Below, piece after piece: positions 42,471-56,318 of a DNA stretch of 64,000 bases (the first letter of the stretch is position 1; every line of letters starts with the position of its first letter). The stretch spans positions 2,688,701 through 2,752,700 of the forward strand of contig NZ_CP087724.1 in the NCBI RefSeq assembly GCF_024972755.1. The letters run 5' to 3'. The position numbers and the translations under genes were made by a program. This DNA is from Halanaeroarchaeum sp. HSR-CO. GTDB lineage: Archaea > Halobacteriota > Halobacteria > Halobacteriales > Halobacteriaceae. Under the pieces are notes generated by a model, which ran no database searches, was not told where the DNA came from, and was given only the letters and a program-made list of their open reading frames with translations.

Positions 42471-44057
42471 TCACTCGGTGCCGTTGAGCTCGATGTAGGA
42501 GACGTCGGTGATACGGTCGTCGGCCAGAAGGTCGGCGACCAGGTCGTCGGGAACGGGGTCGTCGAGGTTGTAGACCGTCAGCGCCTCCCCGCCGATGGTC
42601 TCGCGACCGTTGAACATCCCCGCGATGTTGACGTCGTATTCGCCCAGCGTCGACCCGATGAAGCCGATGACGCCCGGTTCGTCCCGGTTCCGGGCCACGA
42701 GCATGTGGCCGTGCGGGACCGCGTCGACCCGGTAGCCGTCGATGGAGATGAGACGTGGGTCCTCGCCGGCGAAGAGGGTGCCGCTGACCGTAAGCGACTC
42801 CTCGCCGTCGGTCACGGTGACCGAGACGAAACTCTGGAAGTCCTGTGCCTGGCGAGACTTGGTCTCGGAGACCTCGATACCGCGCTCTTTGGCAACCTGC
42901 GGCGCGTTGACCGCGTTGACCTGCCACTCGAGCGGTTCGAAGACGCCCTTCTGGGCCGAGGCGGTAATCAGTTCGACGTCCTCTTCGGCGATGTCGCCCC
43001 CGTATGTGACCTCGATGGTGCCGATGCGACCCTCGAAGAGGTTCGCGGCGACCTTGCCAGCGGTCTCCGCCAGGCCGATGTACGGCCGGATACGGGGAAA
43101 GGCGCTCTCGTCGACCGACGGCGCATTGAGCGCGTTGATAACCGGTTCGTCGTTGAACGCGGCGACGACCTGGTCGGCCGTCGAGGTGGCGACGTTCTCC
43201 TGGGCCGCCTCCGTGGCCGCCCCGAGGTGGGGGGTCACGATGATGTCGTCGACGTCGAGGACCGGGTTGTCCGGTGAGACGGGTTCCTGGGTGAAGACGT
43301 CGAGTGCCGCGCCAGCGAGGACACCGTCCTTGACGGCTTCGGCCAGCGCCGCCTCGTCGACGACGCCCCCACGGGAGGTGTTGACGACGTAGCCGCCCTC
43401 TAGCTGGGCGAGTTCCGCCTCGCCGATGAGTCCCTCCGTCTCGTCGGTGAGGGGGACGTGGACGGTCAGGAAGTCCGCGCGGTCGAGACAGGTGTCCAGG
43501 TCGACGAGTTCCGCGCCGAGTTGCTCGGCCCGGTCCTCGCCGATGTACGGGTCGAAGGCCACGATGTCCATCCCGAGCGGCCCGAGTCGTTTGGCGACCT
43601 GCTGGCCGACCCGACCGAGACCGACCACGCCCAGCGTCTTGCCGTTGACCTCGGTGCCGAGGTAGTCGCCCTTCGCCCACTCGCCGGCCCGGAGGCGGGC
43701 GTGTGCCTGCGGGATGGAGCGGGCCGTCGCGAAGGCCATCGCGACGGTGTGTTCTGCGGCCGCGCGGACGTTGCCCTCGGGGGCGTTGGCCACGATGACG
43801 CCGTGGTCGGTGGCAGCGTCGATGTCGATGTTGTCCACGCCGATACCGGCCCGACCGACGATGATCAGGTTCTCGGCGGCTTCGAAGACCGCCTCGGTGA
43901 CCTCGGTGCCGGAGCGGACGATGAGCCCGTGCGCGTCGCTGATGGCGTCGAGCAGTTCGTCGCCGCTGACGTCGTAGGCGGTCACGGCCTCGTGGCCCGC
44001 CTCGCGAATCCGTTCGAGACCCGCATCGGCGATGGGGTCGGTAACGAGTACCTTCAT
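42471..44057 (-). CDS. serA: D-3-phosphoglycerate dehydrogenase
   Basis: First enzyme of serine synthesis, oxidising 3-phosphoglycerate with NAD. The 528-residue protein has the full type I layout: substrate and NAD domains (GLGRVGQQVAKRL; catalytic Arg in NTSRGGVVDEAAL; the Glu and His of FTQEPVSPDNPVL and TPHLGAATEAAQ), then an ASB domain and a C-terminal ACT domain (about residues 455-528) for possible serine feedback. The frame is open further upstream, but ATG 44057 begins the conserved MKVLVTDPIADAGLE. It is divergent from serB across 177 bp. Confidence 0.95.
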   Translation of the reverse strand: MKVLVTDPIADAGLERIREAGHEAVTAYDVSGDELLDAISDAHGLIVRSGTEVTEAVFEAAENLIIVGRAGIGVDNIDIDAATDHGVIVANAPEGNVRAAAEHTVAMAFATARSIPQAHARLRAGEWAKGDYLGTEVNGKTLGVVGLGRVGQQVAKRLGPLGMDIVAFDPYIGEDRAEQLGAELVDLDTCLDRADFLTVHVPLTDETEGLIGEAELAQLEGGYVVNTSRGGVVDEAALAEAVKDGVLAGAALDVFTQEPVSPDNPVLDVDDIIVTPHLGAATEAAQENVATSTADQVVAAFNDEPVINALNAPSVDESAFPRIRPYIGLAETAGKVAANLFEGRIGTIEVTYGGDIAEEDVELITASAQKGVFEPLEWQVNAVNAPQVAKERGIEVSETKSRQAQDFQSFVSVTVTDGEESLTVSGTLFAGEDPRLISIDGYRVDAVPHGHMLVARNRDEPGVIGFIGSTLGEYDVNIAGMFNGRETIGGEALTVYNLDDPVPDDLVADLLADDRITDVSYIELNGTE

Positions 44058-44234
44058 GTTCGAGGGGAACCAGTCCACGGACATAACCCTTTTTGCACGT
44101 GCATGTATTGTCAGAGACTCCCATACCAGGTGATATCCATATGTGTGGACAATTTGTGGCGACGAACCGGCCGGAGCCGCGACGATCGTGGACGCATCGC
44201 CACCCTTGAAGTCGGGGGGGTCCAAGCGGAACAC

Positions 44235-44876
44235 ATGCTCGTCGCTTTCGACTTCGATGGAACGCTTTCGGACTCCGAGATGACCGTTCTGCTGGGTGCC
44301 AGGCAGGGCGTCGCCGAGGAGATGGAGGACATCACCTCCCGCGCGATGAACGACGAGATCAGCTACGCCGAGAGTCTTCGGAACCGGGCGGCGCTGCTCG
44401 AGGGACTTCCCGAATCGAAGGCCACTGAGGCCTTCGAGGAGGTCGAGTTACGCCCCGGCGCGGCCGACGTCATCCACGCCATCGAGGACGCGGGGCATAC
44501 GACCGCGATCCTCACGGGCGGGTTCACGGACGGGGTCCAGGCCGCCCTCGACCACGAGGACGTGTCGGTCGACCACCTGGTCGCCAACGACCTGCCCGTC
44601 GCGGACGGCGCGCTCACCGGCGAGGTGACCGGTCCGCTCATCGAAGGGACGAAAGACGACGCCCTGGCGGCTCTCGCGGATGATCTGAACATCCCGCTCG
44701 AGGAGACGGTCGCCGTCGGTGACGGCGCGAACGACCTCCCGATGCTCGACGTCGCGGGCCTCTCCATCGGCTTCCAGCCCAAGAGCGCGGTTCGCCCGCA
44801 CTGCGACGTGTCCGTCTCGACGATGGACGAACTCCAGACGCTTCTCGGCGATCACGGCGTCCTCGCGAACTCGTGA
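44235..44876 (+). CDS. serB: Phosphoserine phosphatase (HAD family)
   Basis: HAD phosphatase of 213 residues that completes serine synthesis. Motifs are FDFDGTLSDSE, ILTGGF, and VGDGANDLPML. Divergence from serA and functional pairing support the assignment. The last codons (GVLANS and stop) lie in the first copy of a 48-bp tandem repeat that continues past the gene. Confidence 0.9.
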   Translation: MLVAFDFDGTLSDSEMTVLLGARQGVAEEMEDITSRAMNDEISYAESLRNRAALLEGLPESKATEAFEEVELRPGAADVIHAIEDAGHTTAILTGGFTDGVQAALDHEDVSVDHLVANDLPVADGALTGEVTGPLIEGTKDDALAALADDLNIPLEETVAVGDGANDLPMLDVAGLSIGFQPKSAVRPHCDVSVSTMDELQTLLGDHGVLANS

Positions 44877-44961
44877 GTGAGGGCTCGTGGAGCTTTGCTC
44901 CTCGGCGTCCTCGCGAACTCGTGAGTGAGGGCTCGTGGAGCTTTGCTCCTCGGCGTCCTCG
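44856..44961. repeat. 48-bp tandem repeat spanning the serB 3' end
   Basis: The unit begins GGCGTCCTCGCGAACTCGTG and occurs at 44856-44903 and 44904-44951 without mismatch, with the first 10 bases again at 44952-44961. The period is 16 codons. The first copy encodes the end of SerB and its stop codon, so the second is a non-coding duplicate. Confidence 0.9.
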
Positions 44962-44987
44962 AAAACTGAGCGGCCGATCGGTCGGCG

Positions 44988-46178
44988 TTAGCTGAACAGA
45001 CTGGCGTGGACGGGGGCGAAGTCGGCACCGTCAGCGCCGCCGTCGAGGAACGCGCGCAGCGGTGCGCCGACCGTCTCCGGTTCGACGAGGAAGGCGTCGT
45101 GGCCGTAGTCGCTGTTCACGACGCGGTGGGAGACGGCGGCCCCGGCACGCTCGAAGGCCGTCGCGAGGGTCTCGCCCTGCTCGACGGTGAAGTGCCAGTC
45201 GCCGGTGTAGGAGACCACGAGCGCCTCGCCGTCGAAGTCGGCCAGCGCGGCGGCGTCCGTGCCGACGCCGTGGGCGAGGTCGTACTCGTCCATCGCTCGC
45301 AGGAGGTAGAGGTAGCTGTTGGCGTCGAAGCGGGTGGTGAAGCGCTCGGCGTTGTAATCGAGATAGGAGGCGACGTCCCGATACGGGAAAGCGTCGGCCG
45401 TGGGGTCGTCGAGCGACGAGATGGCGCGCTGGGCGGTCCGTCGGCCGAAGCGGTCGTCCATCGAGTCCTTCGAGAGGTACTGGACGTGACCGATGCGGCG
45501 GGCCGTCGCCAGGCCGTCGTCGGGATGCTCGCCGCCGTAGTAGTTTCCACCGTCGAAGTCGTCGTCCGCGGTGATCGCTCGCCGGGCGACGCTGTCCAGC
45601 GCGAGCGTCTGGGCGTCGACCCGGGCGCCGGTGGCGATGGCGGCAACGCGTTCGACACGCTCGGGGTACTGCTTGGCCCACTCGATGGCGTTCATCCCGC
45701 CGACGCTCCCGCCCAGGACGGCGTAGAGCGTATCGATGCCGAGATGATCGAGGAGTCGTGCTTGTGCGTGGACCCAGTCCGTCACCGTGACGGCCGGGAA
45801 GTCGGGTCCGTAGGGGTCGCCGTCCGGCCCCTCGCTCGCGGGACCGGTCGTCCCGTAGCACGAGCCAGGGACGTTGGCGGAGATGACGTAGAACTCGCGG
45901 GTGTCGACGGGGCGGCCCTGGCCCACGACGTCGTTCCACCAGGCCTCCGCCTGCGCACCGAGCGAGTCGGGCGCGGAGCCGGCGACGTACTGGCTCCCGG
46001 TGAGGGCGTGGGCGACGAGGACGGGGGGATTACTGGGGTCGCCGTAGGTCTCGTAGGCGACGTCCATGTCCACGGATCCACCGCGTTCGAACTCGAACTG
46101 GCCGATATTCACGGTCGTGTGACCGGATGCGGGCTCCGTCGGGGCGGGATCGGTGGTGGGTGTCGTGGCGCCTGTCAT
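44988..46178 (-). CDS. metX: Homoserine O-acetyltransferase
   Basis: Alpha/beta-hydrolase enzyme of 396 residues that acetylates homoserine for methionine synthesis. The nucleophile elbow is [12 protein letters not shown], with a C-terminal His in [14 protein letters not shown]. The internal segment [18 protein letters not shown] is typical of MetX. ATG 46178 is preferred over two nearby in-frame starts (46184 and GTG 46187). The usual partner, O-acetylhomoserine sulfhydrylase (metY), is not adjacent here. Confidence 0.93.
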   Translation of the reverse strand: MTGATTPTTDPAPTEPASGHTTVNIGQFEFERGGSVDMDVAYETYGDPSNPPVLVAHALTGSQYVAGSAPDSLGAQAEAWWNDVVGQGRPVDTREFYVISANVPGSCYGTTGPASEGPDGDPYGPDFPAVTVTDWVHAQARLLDHLGIDTLYAVLGGSVGGMNAIEWAKQYPERVERVAAIATGARVDAQTLALDSVARRAITADDDFDGGNYYGGEHPDDGLATARRIGHVQYLSKDSMDDRFGRRTAQRAISSLDDPTADAFPYRDVASYLDYNAERFTTRFDANSYLYLLRAMDEYDLAHGVGTDAAALADFDGEALVVSYTGDWHFTVEQGETLATAFERAGAAVSHRVVNSDYGHDAFLVEPETVGAPLRAFLDGGADGADFAPVHASLFS

Positions 46179-46288
46179 GATCATCACGCATACGAGCGGT
46201 TCTGAGTATTACCGACAAATCGGCCTATGCTTGTAAGTGTTACTATCGGGCAGGAATATGCAATGGGGTAATAACCGTCGCCGGCCGT

Positions 46289-49739
<3,451 letters not shown>

Positions 49740-49793
49740 ACGGGCGGCTGGCGGTGGGAACGTTGATAGGGCGGGACGGGAAACCTGGAATCG

Positions 49794-50441
49794 ATGGCAG
49801 GGCGACGGACCCCGTCAGATTCGTCCGATGGATCCCTCGGCAGCATAGGTGACGACGGCGGTGACGGCATCGGGCACTCCGACTGGCGAAATCGCGTCGA
49901 GCAACTGCTGTACGCTGGCGAGGAGGTCCGTCTCAGGGTGGGCCGAACGCAGGACGAGATCGTCGTGACGAGCCACCGCTTGCTCGCGTTCACCCCCGAG
50001 CGGGACGGCTCGAACTTCCACGCTGTCGACCTGCCGAACGTGGAAGCGATATCCACCGAGTCGAGCGGTCGCTTTCCGTTCGTCTCGATGGGAGCGAAGG
50101 CCCTCCTCGCAGGAATCGTGATCGTCGCCGCTGGGTTGGTGATCGACTTCGATCGGCTGGCCGCATCCATCCCGATCGCCGGGACGGACGCCGTCGGGGC
50201 GAGTAGTATCCTCGGGATGCTCGACGGGCTCCGGACCGTCCTCGCCGTCGCCGACGTGGTCCTCCTCGGGATCGGTGGGCTGCTCGCCTTCGTCGGCCTG
50301 ACCCTGCTGGCCGCCTACTGGTTGACCAGACGGACGGAGGTGGTCGTCGCCGTCGCGGGCGACGAGGACGTCCATCTGGATCGCGACAGTTTCGGCGACT
50401 CGGACCTGGCGAAAATCGAGACGGCACTCGAACGACGGTAG
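49794..50441 (+). CDS. Membrane protein with N-terminal PH-like domain
   Basis: A 215-residue protein. Residues about 32-85 (EQLLYAGEEVRLRVGRTQDEIVVTSHRLLAFTP) resemble the bacterial PH-like or short-PH domain. Two hydrophobic segments follow (about 100-117 and 150-178). The tail matches a second beta-rich segment. Function is unknown. It lies between ligA and uvrC, all rightward, but nothing ties it to DNA repair. Confidence 0.65.
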   Translation: MAGRRTPSDSSDGSLGSIGDDGGDGIGHSDWRNRVEQLLYAGEEVRLRVGRTQDEIVVTSHRLLAFTPERDGSNFHAVDLPNVEAISTESSGRFPFVSMGAKALLAGIVIVAAGLVIDFDRLAASIPIAGTDAVGASSILGMLDGLRTVLAVADVVLLGIGGLLAFVGLTLLAAYWLTRRTEVVVAVAGDEDVHLDRDSFGDSDLAKIETALERR

Positions 50442-50495
50442 TACCCAGTCGTCGTAGCAATCGATTGAAAGCCGTCCAGTGACTATCCGGACCCG

Positions 50496-52232
50496 ATGGA
50501 CGCTGCCGGCGTACGGACGCTCGCAAGCGATCTCCCCCGAGAGCCCGGCGTCTACCAGTTTCTCGAAGGCAATTCGGTCCTCTACGTCGGCAAGGCGGTG
50601 AACCTCCGCGACCGGGTGCGGTCGTACGCCGACCCCCGCAGCGATCGGGTGCGCCGCATGGTCGGCCGGGCCGAGGACGTCGACGTCGCCGTGACGGACA
50701 CGGAGACCCAGGCGTTGTTGCTCGAGGCCAACCTGATCAAGCGCCACCAGCCGACCTACAACGTCCGGTTGAAAGACGACAAGTCGTACCCACTGGTCCA
50801 GTTGACCGACCACGCGTTCCCCCGCATCGAGATCACGCGCGATCCGGCGGAGGGCGCTACCGTCTACGGCCCGTTCACCAACAAGGGCGAGGTCGAGACC
50901 GTCGTGAAGGCCCTGCGCGAGACCTACGGCCTCCGGGGGTGTTCTGCGTACAAATTCCGGAATCGCGAGCGCGCGTGTATCGACTTCGACATCGGCCTCT
51001 GTTCGGCCCCCTGCGTCGGCGAGATCGACGAGGCGGGGTATGGTGCGGACGTCACCAGCGCCAAACGGTTATTCGAGGGAGAGACCGGTGCACTGGCCGA
51101 CCCCCTCCGTCGGGCGATGGAGCGAGCTGCCACCGACCGCGAGTTCGAGCGGGCGGCGAATCTCCGGGACCGCCTGGAGACCGTCGAAGCCTTCCACGGC
51201 ACCGGTGGCGAAGCGGTTCGGATGGCGGACGAGGCCGAGGAGGCCGTCGACGTCCTCGGCGTCGCCCTCGAAGGTGACGCCGCCACCGTCGCGCGTCTCC
51301 ACAGCGACCGCGGCAAGTTGGTCGATCGAACCCGGCACTCGGTGGTCGCACCGGAGGCGGAGGACCGTATCGCGGCCATCCTCGCGGCATTCATCCCACA
51401 GTACTACGCGGAGCGCTCGCTCCCCGACGCTCTCCTGCTTCCGGAGGACCCCGGCGACGAGGACCTGTCGGCCTGGCTCGCGGCCGAGGGGGTCGCGATG
51501 CGCGTTCCCGGCGCCGGCCGCGAGGCGCGTCTCGTCGACCTGGCGCTCAAGAACGCCCACCGGTACGCCGGCGAGACGGACGAACTGGCCGCCCTCGGCG
51601 ACGCACTGGGGATCGACCGACCCTCACGCATCGAGGGCTTCGACGTGAGCCACGCCCAGGGGAAGGCCGTCGTCGGCAGCGACGTGACGTTCGTCGACGG
51701 GACCCCCGAGAAAGCGGATTACCGGCGGAAGAAACTCGAGGAGGGCAACGACGATTACGCCAGGATGGCGGCACTGATCCGCTGGCGGGCGACGCGAGCG
51801 CTCGATGGACGCGACGATCGGCCCGACCCCGACCTCCTCCTCATCGACGGCGGCGAGGGACAGTTGAACGCTGCCCTGGACGCGCTCGAGGGGACCGGCT
51901 GGGACGTCCCGGCCATCTCGCTCGCCAAGCGCGAGGAGGTGGTCGTGACCCCCGACGGAACCTACGACTGGGCCCACGACGCCCCACAGTTACACCTACT
52001 GCAGCGGATCCGCGACGAGGCCCACCGGTTCGCGGTCCAGTACCACCAGACGCTCCGCGACGACGTCTCGACCGTCCTCGAGGACGTCGACGGGATCGGG
52101 CCCTCGCTCTCGCGACGGTTGCTCAGGCGGTTCGGGAGCGTCGAGAACGTCCGGGCGGCCTCCGTCGAGGAGTTGCAGTCGGTCCCTGGCGTCGGGCGAG
52201 GGACGGCCCAGACACTCGCGGATCGACTGTAG
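50496..52232 (+). CDS. uvrC: Excinuclease ABC subunit C
   Basis: Nuclease that makes both incisions of bacterial-type nucleotide excision repair. The 578-residue protein has the GIY-YIG domain at the start ([24 protein letters not shown]), a UVR motif around residue 205-235, the RNase-H-like domain ([21 protein letters not shown]) and a helix-hairpin-helix end ([20 protein letters not shown]). UvrB is encoded on the opposite strand just beyond, with one small gene between. Confidence 0.95.
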   Translation: MDAAGVRTLASDLPREPGVYQFLEGNSVLYVGKAVNLRDRVRSYADPRSDRVRRMVGRAEDVDVAVTDTETQALLLEANLIKRHQPTYNVRLKDDKSYPLVQLTDHAFPRIEITRDPAEGATVYGPFTNKGEVETVVKALRETYGLRGCSAYKFRNRERACIDFDIGLCSAPCVGEIDEAGYGADVTSAKRLFEGETGALADPLRRAMERAATDREFERAANLRDRLETVEAFHGTGGEAVRMADEAEEAVDVLGVALEGDAATVARLHSDRGKLVDRTRHSVVAPEAEDRIAAILAAFIPQYYAERSLPDALLLPEDPGDEDLSAWLAAEGVAMRVPGAGREARLVDLALKNAHRYAGETDELAALGDALGIDRPSRIEGFDVSHAQGKAVVGSDVTFVDGTPEKADYRRKKLEEGNDDYARMAALIRWRATRALDGRDDRPDPDLLLIDGGEGQLNAALDALEGTGWDVPAISLAKREEVVVTPDGTYDWAHDAPQLHLLQRIRDEAHRFAVQYHQTLRDDVSTVLEDVDGIGPSLSRRLLRRFGSVENVRAASVEELQSVPGVGRGTAQTLADRL

Positions 52233-52253
52233 CGGTGGGATGGGTGACCGACG

Positions 52254-52559
52254 TTACCCTTCGCTGTGGGCTACTTCGTGAATCTCGAGTGTCGGGTGAC
52301 CCTCGAACATCTCGCGTGGGGCGTCCCCCGAGTGCGATTTCTCGAAGGCCTCGCTGTCGGTCCACGCCTCGAAGGCGTCCCGAGACTCCCACCGCGTGAG
52401 GGCGACGAAGGTCTCGGTGTCGTCGTCCTCAGGGACGAGCAACTCGAAGGAGACGAACCCATCGAAGTCGCTGACCGCGCCCATGTTCTGCTGAAAGCGG
52501 TCGACGAACGCGTCCTCGTAGCCATCGGCGATGCGGAAACGATTGGCGACGACGATCAT
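52254..52559 (-). CDS. Heme-degrading monooxygenase-like protein (IsdG/HmoA family)
   Basis: A 101-residue ABM-fold protein. Asn6 (VANRF), Trp66 (AWTDSEAF) and His76 (KSHSG) fall where the catalytic Asn, Trp and His of IsdG lie, so heme cleavage to a biliverdin-like product and iron is plausible. A generic antibiotic-biosynthesis-monooxygenase label is the alternative. It lies between the convergent ends of uvrC and uvrB, in the uvrB direction. The upstream open frame is ignored because ATG 52559 starts the fold. In a cytochrome-rich organism it may recycle heme. Confidence 0.75.
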   Translation of the reverse strand: MIVVANRFRIADGYEDAFVDRFQQNMGAVSDFDGFVSFELLVPEDDDTETFVALTRWESRDAFEAWTDSEAFEKSHSGDAPREMFEGHPTLEIHEVAHSEG

Positions 52560-52623
52560 GTGTCGGACTTCCAGAGGGACCGTGATACATCCTCGGGAGG
52601 CGGCGAGTCGCGTCTCCCGGTAC

Positions 52624-54708
52624 TCAGAAGTCCTCGGGTTCGGGTTCGAGTCCCATCTCGTCGGCGCCGGCCTCCGGTTCGATCCCGTCGTCCCTGTCGA
52701 GGTCGAAGTCCTCGTGGAGGGCCCGAATCCGGTCGCGGATGTCCGCGGCCAGTTCGAACTCGAGGTTGTCGGCGGCCTCCCCCATCCGCCGTTCGAGTTC
52801 CTCGACGAGAGCGGCGGCCTCCTCCTCGTCCTCGGGGCCGTCACCGGTGATGGTGCTCGTATCCGTCTTCGCACCCGGGAGGTCGATGTCGCCGACCGCC
52901 TTCTCGATGGTGGTCGCCTCCTTGCCGTGTTCCTCGTTGAACTCCTGCTGGATGCGTCGGCGACGCTGGGTCTCGTCGATGGCCGCCGCCATCGCGTCGG
53001 TCACCTGGTCGGCGTAGAGCACGACCGTCCCGTCGACGTTGCGGGCCGCCCGGCCCATCGTCTGGATGAGAGAGGTGCGCGAGCGGAGGAAGCCCTCCTG
53101 GTCGGCGTCGAGGATGGCGACGAGGGAGACCTCGGGGATGTCCAGTCCCTCCCGGAGCAGGTTGATGCCGACGAGGACGTCGAACTCCCCGAGACGGAGT
53201 CCCCTGACGAGTTCGTGGCGCTCCAGGGTGTCCGTCTCGTCGTGCATGTACTCGACCGCGACGCCAGCCTCCTCCAGGTATTCGGTGAGGTCCTCGGCCA
53301 TCCGCTTGGTGAGCGTGGTCACGAGGACCCGTTCGTCGTTCGCGGCCCGGCGGTCGATGCGGTCCATGAGGTCGTCGATCTGGTCTGCGGCCGGTTCTAC
53401 CTCGACGGCCGGGTCGACGAGGTACGTGGGTCGGACGATCTGTTCGACGACCTGTCCGGAGACCTCCCGCTCGTAGTCGCTCGGGGTCGCGGAGACGTAC
53501 AGCGTCCGGTCGGTCTTCGCCTCGAACTCCTCGAAGGTGAGGGGACGATTGTCGAAAGCCGTCGGCAGCCGGAACCCGTTCTCTACGAGCGACTCTTTGC
53601 GCGAGCGGTCCCCGGCGTGCTGGCCCTTGATCTGTGGAACCGTGCGATGTGACTCGTCGATGACCGTGAGGAAGTCCTCAGGGAAGTAATCGAGGAGCGT
53701 GTACGGCGCGTCGCCGACCTCGCGGTCGGAGAGGTACACCGAATAGTTCTCGATACCCGAACAGTAGCCCGCCTCGCGGAGCATCTCCAGGTCGAATGTG
53801 GTCCGCTCCTCGAGGCGCTGGGCGGCCACGAGGTCGCCCTTCCGCTCGAAGTAGCCCACGCGCTCGTCGAGGTCGGTCTCTATCTCCTCGATCGCCGCCT
53901 CGAGCGTCGACTCCGGCATGGAGTAGTGCTCCGCCGGGTGGACCAGGACCGCCGGTTCCTCGCTCACGACCGAGCCCTCGAGCGGGTCGAGTTTGGTGAG
54001 GCGGTCGACCTCGTCGCCCCAGAACTCGACGCGAACCGCGTACCGCCCGTACATCGGAAACACCTCGACGGTGTCCCCGCGCACGCGGAACGTGCCCTGG
54101 GTGAAGTCCACGTCGTTGCGTTCGTAGTTCAGGTCGACCAGGCCGCCGAGGAGGTCGTCGCGATCGATGGACTGGCCGACCTCCAGTCGGAGTGCCATGT
54201 CCTCGTAGTTCGCCGGGTCCCCGAGGCCGTAGATGGCCGAGACAGAGGCCACCACGATGACGTCGTCGCGGGTGAGCAGCGAGCGCGTCGCGGAGTGACG
54301 CAGGCGGTCGATCTCCTCGTTGATCGAGGCGTCCTTGTCGATGTAGGTGTCCGTCTGCTCGACGTAGGCCTCCGGCTGGTAGTAGTCGTAGTAGGAGACG
54401 AAGTACTCGACGGCGTTGTCGGGGAAGAGGGTGCGGAACTCCTCGTAGAGCTGGGCGGCGAGGGTCTTGTTGTGGGCGATGACCAGTGTCGGCTGCTGGA
54501 GTTCCTCGACGACCCAGCTGACCGTGTTGGTCTTGCCCGACCCCGTCACCCCGAGGAGGGTCTGTTTGTCCATCCCCTGCCCGTAGCCGGCGACCAGTTC
54601 CTCGATGGCCGTCGGCTGGGAACCGGCCGGTTCGAAGGGCGCGTCGACGCGGAAGGGTCTGTCAACGTCGGGTCGGTCAGGCAGGAGCGGTCCCGTCGAG
54701 TCGCTCAT
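52624..54708 (-). CDS. uvrB: Excinuclease ABC subunit B
   Basis: Damage-recognition helicase subunit of UvrABC. The 694-residue protein has Walker A GVTGSGKT, the beta-hairpin region around [11 protein letters not shown], helicase motifs through [17 protein letters not shown] and QTMGRAARN, and a C-terminal UVR domain ([25 protein letters not shown]) that binds UvrC. Length is normal. uvrA is not in the window. Confidence 0.96.
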   Translation of the reverse strand: MSDSTGPLLPDRPDVDRPFRVDAPFEPAGSQPTAIEELVAGYGQGMDKQTLLGVTGSGKTNTVSWVVEELQQPTLVIAHNKTLAAQLYEEFRTLFPDNAVEYFVSYYDYYQPEAYVEQTDTYIDKDASINEEIDRLRHSATRSLLTRDDVIVVASVSAIYGLGDPANYEDMALRLEVGQSIDRDDLLGGLVDLNYERNDVDFTQGTFRVRGDTVEVFPMYGRYAVRVEFWGDEVDRLTKLDPLEGSVVSEEPAVLVHPAEHYSMPESTLEAAIEEIETDLDERVGYFERKGDLVAAQRLEERTTFDLEMLREAGYCSGIENYSVYLSDREVGDAPYTLLDYFPEDFLTVIDESHRTVPQIKGQHAGDRSRKESLVENGFRLPTAFDNRPLTFEEFEAKTDRTLYVSATPSDYEREVSGQVVEQIVRPTYLVDPAVEVEPAADQIDDLMDRIDRRAANDERVLVTTLTKRMAEDLTEYLEEAGVAVEYMHDETDTLERHELVRGLRLGEFDVLVGINLLREGLDIPEVSLVAILDADQEGFLRSRTSLIQTMGRAARNVDGTVVLYADQVTDAMAAAIDETQRRRRIQQEFNEEHGKEATTIEKAVGDIDLPGAKTDTSTITGDGPEDEEEAAALVEELERRMGEAADNLEFELAADIRDRIRALHEDFDLDRDDGIEPEAGADEMGLEPEPEDF

Positions 54709-54754
54709 CGGATGGGTTCACGGCGTGAAGGAATTTACGCTGCCCGCCTGACCG

Positions 54755-54907
54755 TCAGTCGTCCTCGAACGGGAGCGTCCCGGGTTCTTCCGCGACCACC
54801 CACCACCGGACGTCGGTCTTGGGGTGCCGTCGCTCGACGTGGTCACGGAGCGTCTCGCCATCGTCGAAGTCCCTGCCACAGATGTTACAGCGGTGCCGTT
54901 TCTGCAT
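54755..54907 (-). CDS. Small C2H2-type zinc-finger protein
   Basis: A 50-residue protein whose first half, CNICGRDFDDGETLRDHVERRH, has Cys7, Cys10, His23 and His28 in a C2H2 spacing. The rest (VRWWVVAEEP...) is short and acidic at the end. Such micro-zinc-finger proteins are frequent in haloarchaea and some affect gene expression or biofilm. It precedes uvrB by 46 bp on the same strand, possibly co-transcribed. Confidence 0.7.
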   Translation of the reverse strand: MQKRHRCNICGRDFDDGETLRDHVERRHPKTDVRWWVVAEEPGTLPFEDD

Positions 54908-55134
54908 GGCTGACCGGACGGGACGGATGGCCTTACTGTTGAGTGGCTAACAGGCGAGGGTCAGGTAACGCCGGTAGGGGTTACCGGACGAGCGAGCGGT
55001 GGAACTCCGCCACGATCCGAACGCCCACACGTCGAAAACGGGCCGCGATGCCTCGCACAACCGCGGTTCGCGACCCGGCCATCGTCAGTACATAGCCAGG
55101 GCTGGTCGTGGCCTGGTATTTCAACGTTCGGCCG

Positions 55135-56145
55135 TCAGTCGAAGTGATTCTCTTCGGCGAGAAGCCGCATGGATTCGGCGACGAGTGCTACTGCCACTGG
55201 ACCGACGACGATGCCGATCGGACCGACTGTGAGGAGACCACCGACGAAGCCGACGAAGTAGAGCGTCCCCGCGAGATTCCCGGTCCGTTTCGAGAGGCGA
55301 GGGCGAACGAGGACGTCGGGGAGCCAGGCAACGAGAAAGCCCGCGAGGACGATCACCCAGACGGCCGCCGTCACATCCCCAGCGGCGACATGATAGGCGG
55401 CGAGTCCCACAATGAGTACCGACGGCCCGATGATGGGGACGAACTGGAGGATGCCAGCGAGGAACGCCAGCGTGACCGGGATGCTGTATCCGAGCCCCCA
55501 GAACACGACGAGGGCGATGACAAACGTCGCCGCCGCCGTCGCGGCCTGGAGGACGTAGATGCCGTACAGGGTTTGCTCGGCACGGTGGGCGAGCGCGCTC
55601 ATCACGTCCCGGTACTCGGGCGGAACGGCCGCCATAAGCGCGTCCTCGACGGCCTCGTGGCTCATCAGCAATCCGAAGACCACGAACGCGAACACCGTCG
55701 CCTTCAGTCCGAGTTCCGGTAGCCCACCCGCGATGGAGACGGCAGTCGCGGAGAGATAGTCCCCGACGCCCTCGAGGACCATCTCGACGTCGACCACGTA
55801 CGGTGCCCCGAAGACGTTGATCTCGACGGCGTTGGGGACGCTCCGCAGGAACCCGGTGATGCTGTCACGCCGACGATAGCCGAGGTACCCGGCGAGCAAG
55901 AAGGGGACGAGTGCGGCCACCGAGCCACCGACGGTGGCCACCGTGCTGGCCCACCACTCCGAGAGTCCCCGCGTCGCCAGTCTGCGCTGCAGGGGAACCA
56001 AGACGTACGCGATCGTGACCGCGAAGACGACGACCCCCCAGACTCGGTGGAGGACCAGCGTCGCGACCAGCAGCGTCGTCGCGAGGACGAAGACCAGTGC
56101 CTGTCGACGGGGCTTCACGGCGCGACCTGGGAGTGCCAGGGGCAA
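55135..56145 (-). CDS. AI-2E family (YdiK/PerM-like) membrane transporter
   Basis: A 336-residue protein with about eight membrane helices. The family hallmark is the C-terminal half with LAGILQFVPIIGPSVLIVG and VLVRPRLSKRTG, near the conserved P-x-V-x-x-P-x-hydrophobic region. The superfamily includes autoinducer exporters and sodium/proton antiporters; the substrate is unknown. It is monocistronic. The 227 bp to the zinc-finger gene hold no feature I can name. Confidence 0.85.
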   Translation of the reverse strand: MPLALPGRAVKPRRQALVFVLATTLLVATLVLHRVWGVVVFAVTIAYVLVPLQRRLATRGLSEWWASTVATVGGSVAALVPFLLAGYLGYRRRDSITGFLRSVPNAVEINVFGAPYVVDVEMVLEGVGDYLSATAVSIAGGLPELGLKATVFAFVVFGLLMSHEAVEDALMAAVPPEYRDVMSALAHRAEQTLYGIYVLQAATAAATFVIALVVFWGLGYSIPVTLAFLAGILQFVPIIGPSVLIVGLAAYHVAAGDVTAAVWVIVLAGFLVAWLPDVLVRPRLSKRTGNLAGTLYFVGFVGGLLTVGPIGIVVGPVAVALVAESMRLLAEENHFD

Positions 56146-56318
56146 AACAGTTCGCCCGGAGGGTGCGACTTATGTATTACCCAGTACAACAACCGGCTAA
56201 TGAATCGACGCGGGATCCGCGCAGGGTCGATCGATACCGGGGCCGTTGCACAGGGGTGGAACAGACGACCCGAAACCGTCACAGACACCTGCCAGGAACA
56301 CGAGGATTCGCCCGATAG

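Noticed and set aside
44108..44137. Nine-codon frame upstream of serA as a serine leader peptide
   Set aside because: Only one Ser codon near the end, no hairpin, and no promoter spacing to support it.
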